Source: Chlamydiota bacterium
GTDB taxonomy: Bacteria > Auribacterota > Tritonobacteria > UBA1439
Length of the DNA: 46,395 nt
Direction of reading: 5' to 3'
Assembly (NCBI GenBank): GCA_012729785.1
Contig: JAAYCL010000013.1
Coordinates: forward strand, 1-46,395
Under the pieces are notes generated by a model. It was not told where the DNA came from, ran no database searches, and saw only the letters and a program-made list of their open reading frames with translations. A program made the translations under genes and the position numbers. Positions within the stretch are counted from its first letter, which is position 1, and each line of letters starts with the position of its first letter. Below are positions 24,255 to 32,216 of the stretch, piece by piece.

Positions 24255-26396
24255 ATGGTCCACAGGGTATCGACGACGCTGAACGGCAAGGAACTGATCA
24301 TAGAGACGGGCAAGCTCGCCAAACAGGCCCACGGCGCCTGCACGGTGCGGTACGGGGATACGGTGGTGCTCTGCACGGTCACGGCGGCCCCGCGCCCGCG
24401 CGAGGGAGCGAGCTTCTTCCCCCTGACGGTGGACTACCGCGAGAAGACCTCCGCCGCGGGGATGTTCCCCGGCGGCTTCATCAAGCGTGAGGGGCGTCCG
24501 ACGGAGAAGGAGATCCTCACGATGCGGCTCACCGACCGCCCCCTGCGCCCGCTCTTCCCGAAAGGGTTCAGGCGCGAGGTGCAGATCATGAACGCGGTCC
24601 TCTCCGCCGACAACGACAACGACCCCGACGTGCTCTCGGTGGTCGGCGCCGCGGCCGCCTGCCTGCTCTCGCCGCTGCCGTTCACCGAGGCGGTCGGCTG
24701 CGTGCGGATAGGGAGGAACGACGGGCGGTGGATCGTTAACCCGTCCTACGCCGAGATCGACGCCAGCGACATCGAGCTCGTGGTCGCCGGGACCGCGGAC
24801 GCGGTGGTCATGGTCGAGGGGAGCGCATCCGAGATCTCCGAGGCGGACATGGTCCAGGCCCTCTCCGTCGCCCACGAGGAGATCAAGCGGATCGCCGCGG
24901 CCCTGGTCGAGCTGCAGTCCAAGGCCGGCGCGGCGAAGGAGGAGGCCGAGGCGGCGGCGCAGCCGGACCAAGCGCTCGCCGCGGCGGTGGAGGAGTTCCT
25001 GAAGGACCGGCTTGAGGCCGCCCTGCTCGTCAAGGGCAAGAAGAACCGCGAGGCGAGCCTCGAGGCGCTGCGTCTCGAGACGGTCGCGGCGGCCCGGGAG
25101 CGGTTCCCTGAGGCGGAGGAGGGGGCGGTCTCGGCGCTCTTCGACGCCGCCGAGCACCGCATGGTGCGCCTCCTCATCCTCTCCAAGGGGCTCCGCGTGG
25201 ACGGCAGGGGGGTCGACGAGATCCGCCCGATCAGCTGCGAGGTGGGATTCCTGCCCCGGACGCACGGCAGCGCCCTCTTCACCCGGGGGGAGACGCAGGT
25301 GCTCGCGATGACGACGCTCGGGACGCCGCAGGACGCGCAGCGCCTCGAGGCGTACGAGGGCGAGTCCTCGAAGAGCTTCATGCTGCACTACAACTTCCCT
25401 CCGTACTGCGTCGGGGAGACGAAGCCGGTGCGCGGCCCCGCACGGCGCGAGATCGGCCACGGCAACCTCGCCGAGCGCGCGCTCCTCGGCGTGGTCCCCA
25501 AGGAGTACGAGTACACGGTGCGGATCGTCTGCGACGTGCTGGAGTCCAACGGCTCGTCGTCGATGGCGAGCGTCTGCGGCGGGAGTCTCTCCCTGATGGA
25601 CGCGGGCGTGACGATGTCCGCGGCGGTCGCGGGCATCGCGATGGGGCTGGTGCAGGAGGGGAGCCGGTTCGCCGTCCTCACCGACATCCTCGGCTCCGAG
25701 GATGCCTGCGGGGACATGGATTTCAAGGTGGCGGGGACGCGCAAGGGGATCACGGCGTTCCAGCTCGACAGCAAGATCAAGGGGATCGGCACCGAGGTGC
25801 TCGCCCAGGCGCTCGAGAAGGCGCATGTCGGCAGGCTCGTCATCCTCGACATCATGGACCGCGCCATCTCCCAGCCGCGCCCCGAGGTGTCGAAGTACGC
25901 CCCCCGCATCGTCAAGCTGAAGATCCCGATCGACAAGATCGGCGACCTGATCGGCCCCAAGGGCAAGTTCATCAAGAAGATCTGCCAGGACACGGGCGCC
26001 CAGATCGACGTCGAGGACGACGGTACGGTCAGCGTCTCCTCCAACACCCCCGAGAGCCTCGCCCAGGCGGTCGAGGAGGTCAGGCGCCGCACCGCGGAGG
26101 TGGAGGTGGGCAAGATCTATCCCGGAATCGTCAAGAACGTCCTGGATTTCGGCGCGTTCGTGGAGGTGATGCCCGGGAAGGAGGGGCTCGTCCACATCTC
26201 CAAGCTCGCCGACCACCGGGTGGCGAAGGTCACCGACGTCGTGAACATCGGCGACCAGATCGATGTCAAGGTGACGGGGATCGACGAGCAGGGGCGCATC
26301 AACCTGTCCCGCAAGGCGGTGCTCACCGGCAAGGACGACCCGGAGGAGGAGCGCCGGCCGCCGCGCAGGCCGTTCAGGCCGCGCGGGCGTAGGTAG
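24255..26396 (+). CDS. pnp: Polyribonucleotide nucleotidyltransferase (PNPase)
   Basis: 713 aa, start at 24255 after GGAGAAAGG. PNPase is the phosphorolytic 3'-5' exonuclease of the RNA degradosome. Two RNase PH domains are visible: first with GDTVVLCTVTAAPRP, FFPLTVDYREKTSAAGMFPGG and RPLRPLFPKGF; second with RVDGRGVDEIRPISCEVG, HGSALFTRGETQVLAMTTLG, FMLHYNFPPY and the catalytic-loop LTDILGSEDACGDMDFKVAGT. C-terminal KH (IGDLIGPKGKFIKKI) and S1 (GIVKNVLDFGAFVEVMPGKEGLVHIS) domains complete it. Normal length. It follows rpsO after the compound hairpin. Confidence 0.98.
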   Translation: MVHRVSTTLNGKELIIETGKLAKQAHGACTVRYGDTVVLCTVTAAPRPREGASFFPLTVDYREKTSAAGMFPGGFIKREGRPTEKEILTMRLTDRPLRPLFPKGFRREVQIMNAVLSADNDNDPDVLSVVGAAAACLLSPLPFTEAVGCVRIGRNDGRWIVNPSYAEIDASDIELVVAGTADAVVMVEGSASEISEADMVQALSVAHEEIKRIAAALVELQSKAGAAKEEAEAAAQPDQALAAAVEEFLKDRLEAALLVKGKKNREASLEALRLETVAAARERFPEAEEGAVSALFDAAEHRMVRLLILSKGLRVDGRGVDEIRPISCEVGFLPRTHGSALFTRGETQVLAMTTLGTPQDAQRLEAYEGESSKSFMLHYNFPPYCVGETKPVRGPARREIGHGNLAERALLGVVPKEYEYTVRIVCDVLESNGSSSMASVCGGSLSLMDAGVTMSAAVAGIAMGLVQEGSRFAVLTDILGSEDACGDMDFKVAGTRKGITAFQLDSKIKGIGTEVLAQALEKAHVGRLVILDIMDRAISQPRPEVSKYAPRIVKLKIPIDKIGDLIGPKGKFIKKICQDTGAQIDVEDDGTVSVSSNTPESLAQAVEEVRRRTAEVEVGKIYPGIVKNVLDFGAFVEVMPGKEGLVHISKLADHRVAKVTDVVNIGDQIDVKVTGIDEQGRINLSRKAVLTGKDDPEEERRPPRRPFRPRGRR

Positions 26397-26487
26397 GGGT
26401 CCCGCGCCCCCGCGGGTCCGACGTGGCGCCCGGCGGCTGCGGCTGCCGGGCGCCGTGGCGCCCGCCCGCCCGAGGAGGCATGCCCGG

Positions 26488-28701
26488 ATGAGGATCATCT
26501 ACGCAGTCCTGTTCTGGATGCTCTCCCTCCTGCTCTTCCTCAGCCTCTACACCTACGACCCGATGGACGTGCGGTACTACACCACGCAGCCGAACAGCCC
26601 GCCGTTCAACAGCGTGGGGATCGTCGGCGCCTGGACGGCGTTCCGCTGCTTCTTCGAGCTCGGCTTCGCCGCCTACCTCCTCATCTTCATCCTCTTCGTG
26701 ATCGGCTGCGCCCTGGGGAGAGGCAAGGGTACCGCGAGGGCCTGGGCGGCCCGGGCCCTCGCCGGGGCCGTGATGGTCGTCTCCCTTTCCGTGTTCCTCC
26801 AGCTTCCCCACCGGATCCCGGGCCTCGTCGACGCGGCGCGGCGGCTCTCCCTGGTGGGGCCCGGCGGGCGGGTCGGCGACGCCGTGGGTTCCGCCCTGGT
26901 CCTCCCGTATCTCGGCTACACCGGCGCCACCGCTGTCTGCGCCGCGATCTTTCTCGGCGCCGTCGCGCTTTTTGCGCGGCTCACGCCGCTCGCGGCCGCC
27001 GCCGCGCTCGTCAGGAAGGCGGCGGGCGCAGCGGGGGAGTCCGCCAGGATCTCGGCGGAGGCGCTGCGGCACCGGCGGCGCATGGTCCCGCTCGGGATGC
27101 GCACCGTGCGCGTGCGTCCGTTCGCGCGCCGCGGCAGGCGGGCCGCCAGGATGAAGGTCGCGGTCCCCTCCGCGCGCGAGGTGCAGCGCGAGCTGCCGAT
27201 CGAACGCGCCCCGGAGCGGCGCGAGAAGCCGGAGCGGCCGCCGAGGTCCGCGCCCGCGGCGCAGTTCCGGAGGCCGCGGGGAGCCGGCGCCTACCGGCTG
27301 CCGGGGATCGATCTCCTGCACGAGCCGCTCGCCTCGAAGGGGCGCCAGGCGGAGGAGGACCTCGAGAGGAACGTCGAGGTGCTCCAGTCCACGTTGCGGG
27401 AGTTCGGGATAGAGGCGCAGGTCGGCAACGTGATCAGGGGGCCGGTCATCACCCGCTACGAGGTGCACCCGGCCCCGGGCGTCAAGGTGCAGAAGATCAC
27501 CGCGCTCGCGGACGACCTCGCGCTCGCGATGGCGGCGGCGAGCATCAGGATCGTCGCCCCCATCCCCGGGAAGTCGGCGGTGGGGATCGAGATCCCGAAC
27601 ATCAAGGCGACCCTCGTGGGCCTCAAGGAGATGCTCCTCTCGCGCGAGTACCGCCAGACGAGGAGGTTCATCCCGCTCGCCATCGGGAAGGAGATCTCCG
27701 GGAGCGCCGTCGTCGGCGATCTCCGGGAGATGCCGCACCTCCTCATCGCGGGCTCGACCGGCTCCGGGAAGACCGTCTGCATCAACAGCATCATCCTCAC
27801 GATGCTCTTCTCCCGCACCCCCGACGAGCTCAAGCTTATCCTCATCGATCCCAAGCGGGTGGAGATGAGCCAGTACCGCGACATCCCCCACCTGATCACG
27901 CCGGTCGTCACCGAGAGCCGGATGGTCGCCCAGGCGCTCCGGTGGGCGGGGCGGGAGATGGAGCGCCGCTACAACCTCTTCTCCACGCACGTCGTCCGCG
28001 ACATCGTCTCCTACAACGCCAAGGTGGCCAAGGAGGGCGCCTCCCTGAAGGGGGAGGACGGCGAGCCGCTGGAGTCGATGCCGTATCTCGTCGTCATCAT
28101 CGACGAGCTTGCGGATCTGATGCTGGTGGCCCGGAAGGATATCGAGGACCCGATCATCCGCCTGGCCCAGATGGGGCGCGCCGCGGGCCTCCATATCATC
28201 CTGGCGACGCAGCGCCCGTCCGTCAACGTGATCACCGGCCTCATCAAGGCCAACTTCCCGACCCGGATCGCCTTCAAGGTGGCGAGCAAGGTCGACTCGA
28301 AGGTGATCCTCGACGGCAGCGGGGCCGACAAGCTCCTGGGGAAGGGGGACATGATCTTTATGCCGCCCGGCGCCTCTCGCCGGATCAGGGTCCAGGGCAC
28401 GCTCGTCGACGACGACGAGATCAACGCGGTGGTCGAGTTCGTCAAGGCGCAGGGCGTCCCGGAGTACCGCGAGGAGATCCTGGCCGCGGAGGAGGAGGGG
28501 GCGTCGGGCGTCGAGGAGATAGACGACGACCTGTACCAGGACGCGGTCAAGACGGTGCGTCAGCTCGGGCAGGCGTCGGCCTCGATGCTCCAGCGTCGCC
28601 ACCGGATCGGCTACAACCGCGCCGCGCGCCTCGTGGAGATGATGGAGGAGCGCGGGGTCGTGGGCCCGCAGCAGGGGAGCAGGCCGAGGGAGGTGTTGTG
28701 A
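26488..28701 (+). CDS. ftsK: DNA translocase FtsK/SpoIIIE
   Basis: 737 aa; start at 26488 has GAGGAGG nine nt upstream, while an earlier in-frame codon lacks this. Hexameric ATPase that pumps chromosome DNA through the division septum. About four membrane helices lie in residues 1-165 (IIYAVLFWMLSLLLFLSLY...). A short basic linker follows, then the motor: RYEVHPAPGVKVQKI, Walker A AGSTGSGKTVCIN, IDPKRVEMSQYRDIPHL, Walker B LVVIIDELADLMLV, and ATQRPSVNVITGLIKANFP. A C-terminal gamma winged helix (QASASMLQRRHRIGYNRAARLVEMMEERGVVGP) reads KOPS-like polarity signals. Confidence 0.96.
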   Translation: MRIIYAVLFWMLSLLLFLSLYTYDPMDVRYYTTQPNSPPFNSVGIVGAWTAFRCFFELGFAAYLLIFILFVIGCALGRGKGTARAWAARALAGAVMVVSLSVFLQLPHRIPGLVDAARRLSLVGPGGRVGDAVGSALVLPYLGYTGATAVCAAIFLGAVALFARLTPLAAAAALVRKAAGAAGESARISAEALRHRRRMVPLGMRTVRVRPFARRGRRAARMKVAVPSAREVQRELPIERAPERREKPERPPRSAPAAQFRRPRGAGAYRLPGIDLLHEPLASKGRQAEEDLERNVEVLQSTLREFGIEAQVGNVIRGPVITRYEVHPAPGVKVQKITALADDLALAMAAASIRIVAPIPGKSAVGIEIPNIKATLVGLKEMLLSREYRQTRRFIPLAIGKEISGSAVVGDLREMPHLLIAGSTGSGKTVCINSIILTMLFSRTPDELKLILIDPKRVEMSQYRDIPHLITPVVTESRMVAQALRWAGREMERRYNLFSTHVVRDIVSYNAKVAKEGASLKGEDGEPLESMPYLVVIIDELADLMLVARKDIEDPIIRLAQMGRAAGLHIILATQRPSVNVITGLIKANFPTRIAFKVASKVDSKVILDGSGADKLLGKGDMIFMPPGASRRIRVQGTLVDDDEINAVVEFVKAQGVPEYREEILAAEEEGASGVEEIDDDLYQDAVKTVRQLGQASASMLQRRHRIGYNRAARLVEMMEERGVVGPQQGSRPREVL

Positions 28702-28798
28702 CCCCGAGGCGCGCGAGGCGACGGGTTCGAGGGGCGGGAGCGGCGGCGTTGAACAGGATGAAGGCGGAGGCGATTCGCATGGCGACCGGAGGAGCGAG

Positions 28799-29590
28799 AT
28801 GACGAAGATAGGCGAATACCTGCGGAGCGCGCGGGAGGAGCGGAAGATACCGCTCGCGCAGGTGGCCCGCGACACCCGGGTGAACGAGCGGTACCTCTCC
28901 GCGATCGAGGCGGGTGAGTTCTCGCGCCTCCCGGCGGCCGCCTACGCGAAAGGGTTCATACGGATCTACGCGGAGTACCTCGGCCTCGACCCGAAGCCGC
29001 TGCTCGAGCAGTTCGCGCGCGAGCGTCCCGGCGCCGCGCGGTCCCCGCTCGACGCCGAGCGCGAGGCCGTTCCGTTCCCCGCCCGCGCGTCGCGGAACCG
29101 GCTCCTGATCGGCGTCGCGGCGGCGGCGGGTATCGTCGTGGCGATACTCGCCGTGTCGATGCTCCGCAGGTCCGCGTGTGCCCCCCGTCCCGCTCCCCCC
29201 GCCGCCCCCGCCACGGAGGAGCTCGAGACGCTGCCGCTGCCCTCCGTCCCCACGCCCAAGCCGTCCCCCGAACCCGGGGAGACGGAGGAGCCGTCCCCCG
29301 AGGTCTCACCGGTCGCGCGGAAGAAGCTCTCCATCAAGGCGAAGGAGCCGGTGACGCTCAAGGTCTACGCGGACGGCGCGCTGCTCTTCCAGGGGACGCT
29401 CGCGAAGGGGAAGGAGGAGTCGTGGACCGCCGCGGAGGGGTTCGATCTCCGCGTCAGCCGCCCGCGGATCGCGGAGATGCTCCTGGACGGCAAACCGATC
29501 AAGGGGATCAAGGGGCGGACCGCGCAGAACATCCAGATCGACAAGGACGGGAAGATCGAGTTCTACAAGGGGAAGCTCAGGGCGGAGTGA
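28799..29590 (+). CDS. RodZ-like membrane protein with cytoplasmic HTH
   Basis: 263 aa. N-terminal HTH_25 domain (IGEYLRSAREERKIPLAQVARDTRVNERYLSAIE, AYAKGFIRIYAEYLGLDP), a single membrane helix (LLIGVAAAAGIVVAILAVSML) near residue 100, a Pro/Glu-rich spacer (TPKPSPEPGETEEPSPE), and a C-terminal periplasmic beta domain of the DUF4115 type (LSIKAKEPVTLKVYADGALLFQGTL...). This is the RodZ architecture, which links the rod-shape cytoskeleton MreB to the envelope. Position between ftsK and rimO is common. GAGGAGCG precedes ATG. Confidence 0.85.
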   Translation: MTKIGEYLRSAREERKIPLAQVARDTRVNERYLSAIEAGEFSRLPAAAYAKGFIRIYAEYLGLDPKPLLEQFARERPGAARSPLDAEREAVPFPARASRNRLLIGVAAAAGIVVAILAVSMLRRSACAPRPAPPAAPATEELETLPLPSVPTPKPSPEPGETEEPSPEVSPVARKKLSIKAKEPVTLKVYADGALLFQGTLAKGKEESWTAAEGFDLRVSRPRIAEMLLDGKPIKGIKGRTAQNIQIDKDGKIEFYKGKLRAE

Positions 29591-29695
29591 CACGCAAGCC
29601 CTCAGCCACGATACGTCGGACGGGAGAGGGGAGATGGAGAAGACGAGGTGAGGCGGTCGTCTCACGGCTCCCGTCTTCCGTCTCGCGATGAACGG

Positions 29696-31039
29696 ATGGG
29701 GATCAAGATCGGGATCGTCAGTCTCGGCTGCGCGAAGAATTTGGCGGATTCGGAGGTGATTCTCGGCTGCCTGCGGGAGGGCGGCTTCGAGGTCGCCGAG
29801 CATCTCGACGAGGCGCAGGTCGTGATCGTCAACACCTGCGCCTTCATCGCCGAAGCGGAGCGCGAGTCCGCGGGGACGATCCGCCGCCTCGAGGAGCTGC
29901 GGGCGCGCGGGGAGATACGGCGGCTCGTCGTCGCCGGGTGCCTCCCCGCCCGGCGGGGGGCGGACGTGGCCGCGACATTCCCCGGGGTGGACCGGTTCAT
30001 CCTGCCCCCGGATATCCCGCACGCCGCGGAGATCGTCCGCGCCGCCCTCTCTGAGGGGCGGGCGGCCCCGGTCGCGGTGGGCGAAGCGGGATTCCTCGCC
30101 GGCCGCCGAAGCCCGCGCGTCCGGCTCACGCCGCCGCACTACGCGTACGTCAAGATCGGTGAGGGGTGCGACAACCGGTGCAGCTACTGCGTCATCCCGA
30201 GTATCAGGGGCGCGGCGCGTTCGCGTTCGGCGGATTCGATCGTCGGGGAGGCGCGCCGGCTCGCCGCGGAGGGGGTCAGGGAGATCAACCTGATCTCGCA
30301 GGACACGACCGCGTACGGAAACGACCGCCCCGGAGCGGAGGGGCTTCCGGCGCTCCTCACGCGGCTCGCGCGGATCAGGGGGCTCCGCTGGATCAGGCTC
30401 CTGTACGGCCACCCGGCGCGCTACACCGACGAGCTTTTGCGCGTCATCGCGGGGGAACCGAGGATATGCCGGTACGTCGATTTCCCGCTGCAGCACGCCT
30501 CCGACCGAATCCTCCGCCTGATGGGAAGGCGCATGACGAAGGCGCAAGCGGCCCGGCGGCTGGAGAGGGTGCGCCTGCTCGTGCCGGGGGTCACGGTGCG
30601 GACCACGTGCATGGTCGGGTTCCCGGGCGAGACCGAGCGGGAGTTCGAGGAGCTTCTCGGCTTCGTGCGGGAGGCGCGGTTCGAGCACCTCGGCGCCTTC
30701 GCCTACTCCCGGGAGAAGGGCACCGCGGCCGCCCGCATGGAGCGGCAGGTCCCCGCCCGGGTGAAACGGGAGCGGCTCCACCGGCTGATGACGCTCCAGC
30801 AGGGGATCGTCCGCGAATCGCTCGAGCGGATGCTCGGGCGCGACGCGGAGGTGATGGTGGACGAGCGCCTTGACGAGGGGTCGTTCCCGCTCCGCGGGAG
30901 GACCGCGGGCGACGCCCCGGAGGTGGACGGCTCGGTCTACCTCTCCGGGAACGACGCTGCCCCCGGGGAGATCGTCACGGTTCGCATCACGGGGATGATG
31001 GAGTATGACCTGGTGGGGGCTGTACGCTGTAAGCGGTGA
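29696..31039 (+). CDS. rimO: Ribosomal protein uS12 methylthiotransferase RimO
   Basis: 447 aa. RimO is a radical-SAM enzyme adding a methylthio group to an aspartate of S12. N-terminal UPF0004 domain: IGIVSLGCAKNLADSEVILG, VNTCAFI and VVAGCLPARR, giving the three cysteines of the auxiliary cluster. Radical-SAM core: GEGCDNRCSYCVIPSIRG (CxxxCxxC). INLISQDTTAYG and MVGFPGETEREFEELL follow, then a TRAM domain (LGRDAEVMVDERL...). The SLGCAKN..DSE signature and CVIPSIRG favour RimO over MiaB. Start at 29696 chosen from the protein alignment pattern; ATG at 29688 is out of frame. Confidence 0.95.
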   Translation: MGIKIGIVSLGCAKNLADSEVILGCLREGGFEVAEHLDEAQVVIVNTCAFIAEAERESAGTIRRLEELRARGEIRRLVVAGCLPARRGADVAATFPGVDRFILPPDIPHAAEIVRAALSEGRAAPVAVGEAGFLAGRRSPRVRLTPPHYAYVKIGEGCDNRCSYCVIPSIRGAARSRSADSIVGEARRLAAEGVREINLISQDTTAYGNDRPGAEGLPALLTRLARIRGLRWIRLLYGHPARYTDELLRVIAGEPRICRYVDFPLQHASDRILRLMGRRMTKAQAARRLERVRLLVPGVTVRTTCMVGFPGETEREFEELLGFVREARFEHLGAFAYSREKGTAAARMERQVPARVKRERLHRLMTLQQGIVRESLERMLGRDAEVMVDERLDEGSFPLRGRTAGDAPEVDGSVYLSGNDAAPGEIVTVRITGMMEYDLVGAVRCKR

Positions 31040-31144
31040 GCGGCAAGCGGCACGCGGTATGATGCGGGCGGGAGGAGGCGTGCCGCGCCTCTGCGCGTTC
31101 TGCGGCATCCATCGCACAGCGTGCGGCGTGTAGCGTACAGCGTA
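31021..31144. repeat. Inverted repeat and short GCGG-type tandem in rimO-pgsA spacer
   Basis: TACGCTGTA (31023-31031, overlapping the rimO stop) recurs inverted as TACAGCGTA (31136-31144), and AGCGG-containing hexamer-like units (31032-31057) lie between. The stretch is non-coding and much less gene-like than its surroundings; it looks like a small dispersed intergenic repeat, but no second copy is seen in this window. Confidence 0.45.
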
Positions 31145-31153
31145 GGACGCGAA

Positions 31154-31756
31154 ATGAATCTTCCCAACAAGCTGACCACAAGCAGGGTGGCGCTCTCGTT
31201 CGTCTTCATCTATCTGCTCTGGGCGCGGTTCCCCGGCAGCATGTTCGCCGCCTGGCTCGTCTTCGCCGCGGCGGTCGCCAGCGACTTCCTCGACGGGTGG
31301 CTCGCGCGGCGGGGGCACGGGGTGACCGACTACGGCAAGCTGATGGACCCGGTCGCGGACAAGATGCTCATCTGCGCCGCGTTCGTCTCCTTCGTCCAGC
31401 TCCCGGACACGCACGTCCCGGTCTGGATGGTGGTGGTCATCATCAGCCGCGAGTTCATCATTACCAGCCTCCGCCTCCTGGCGCTCTCCAACGGGCAGGT
31501 CCTCGCAGCGGGGCTCTGGGGGAAGCACAAGACCGCCTCGCAGGTCGCCGCCATCCTCCTGATCCTCACCGTGCTTGCGGTGAAGGATCTGTCGCGCTGC
31601 CTCGGCATCGAGGAGTCGCTCCGCCCGTTCTACGACCCGGCCCGTTTCGCGGGGTTCGTCTTCTGGGTGATGATGGTGACGGTGGCCTTGACCGTCGGCT
31701 CCGGGCTCATCTACCTCTACGAGAACCGGGGGCTGTTCTGGGAGGGGGAACGGTAG
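31154..31756 (+). CDS. pgsA: CDP-diacylglycerol-glycerol-3-phosphate 3-phosphatidyltransferase
   Basis: 200 aa. First step of phosphatidylglycerol synthesis. The CDP-alcohol phosphotransferase signature is complete: ASDFLDGWLARRGHGVTDYG then KLMDPVADK (D..DG..AR........G...D...D). Start NLPNKLTTSRV is typical of PgsA. Four to six membrane helices are predicted. It is followed after 1 nt by pgpA, the next enzyme of the pathway, so the two form a phospholipid operon. Confidence 0.95.
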   Translation: MNLPNKLTTSRVALSFVFIYLLWARFPGSMFAAWLVFAAAVASDFLDGWLARRGHGVTDYGKLMDPVADKMLICAAFVSFVQLPDTHVPVWMVVVIISREFIITSLRLLALSNGQVLAAGLWGKHKTASQVAAILLILTVLAVKDLSRCLGIEESLRPFYDPARFAGFVFWVMMVTVALTVGSGLIYLYENRGLFWEGER

Positions 31757-31757
31757 G

Positions 31758-32216
31758 ATGCGGGCGGGAAGGTGGGCGCTCTGGATCGCGACGTGCTGCG
31801 GCGCGGGGCTCTGCCCCGTCGCCCCCGGCACGGCGGGGGCCGCCGTCGGCCTGATCCCCGCCTGGCTTCTGGCCCCGTGGCCGGCCCTCTACGCGGCCGC
31901 GGCCGGGGCCCTCTTTTTCATCGGGATCGCCGCGGGCACGGCCGTGGAGAGGGCGCTGGGGGAAAAGGACCCGCCGAGCGTCGTCATCGACGAGGCGGCG
32001 AGCGTGATGCTCACCTTCGCCTTCCTCCCGCTGACGTGGGGGACGCTCGCCGTCGGGTTCGTCCTCAACCGCCTCTTCGACATCCTCAAACCGTTTCCCG
32101 CCGGGAGGCTGCAGGATTTGCCCGGCGGCTGGGGAATCATGATGGACGACCTGTGCGCGGGGATCTACGCGAATCTCGCCCTCCATCTGGCGCGGGCGTT
32201 CGGGTGGCTCGGATGA
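31758..32216 (+). CDS. pgpA: Phosphatidylglycerophosphatase A
   Basis: 152 aa. PgpA dephosphorylates PGP to phosphatidylglycerol, directly after PgsA. Family motifs: GAGLCPVAPGTAGAAVGL near the N-terminus, DPPSVVIDEAASVML (catalytic acidic block), VLNRLFDILKPFPAGRLQ, and PGGWGIMMDDLCAGIYAN at the C-terminus. Its stop overlaps the start of the TPR gene by 4 nt (ATGA). Confidence 0.95.
   Translation: MRAGRWALWIATCCGAGLCPVAPGTAGAAVGLIPAWLLAPWPALYAAAAGALFFIGIAAGTAVERALGEKDPPSVVIDEAASVMLTFAFLPLTWGTLAVGFVLNRLFDILKPFPAGRLQDLPGGWGIMMDDLCAGIYANLALHLARAFGWLG

Noticed and set aside
24084-26498. Long minus-strand frame opposite pnp
   Set aside because: Mirror frame caused by high GC content; pnp is certain. 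The same applies to minus frames opposite infB, ftsK, rimO, murJ and the TPR gene.
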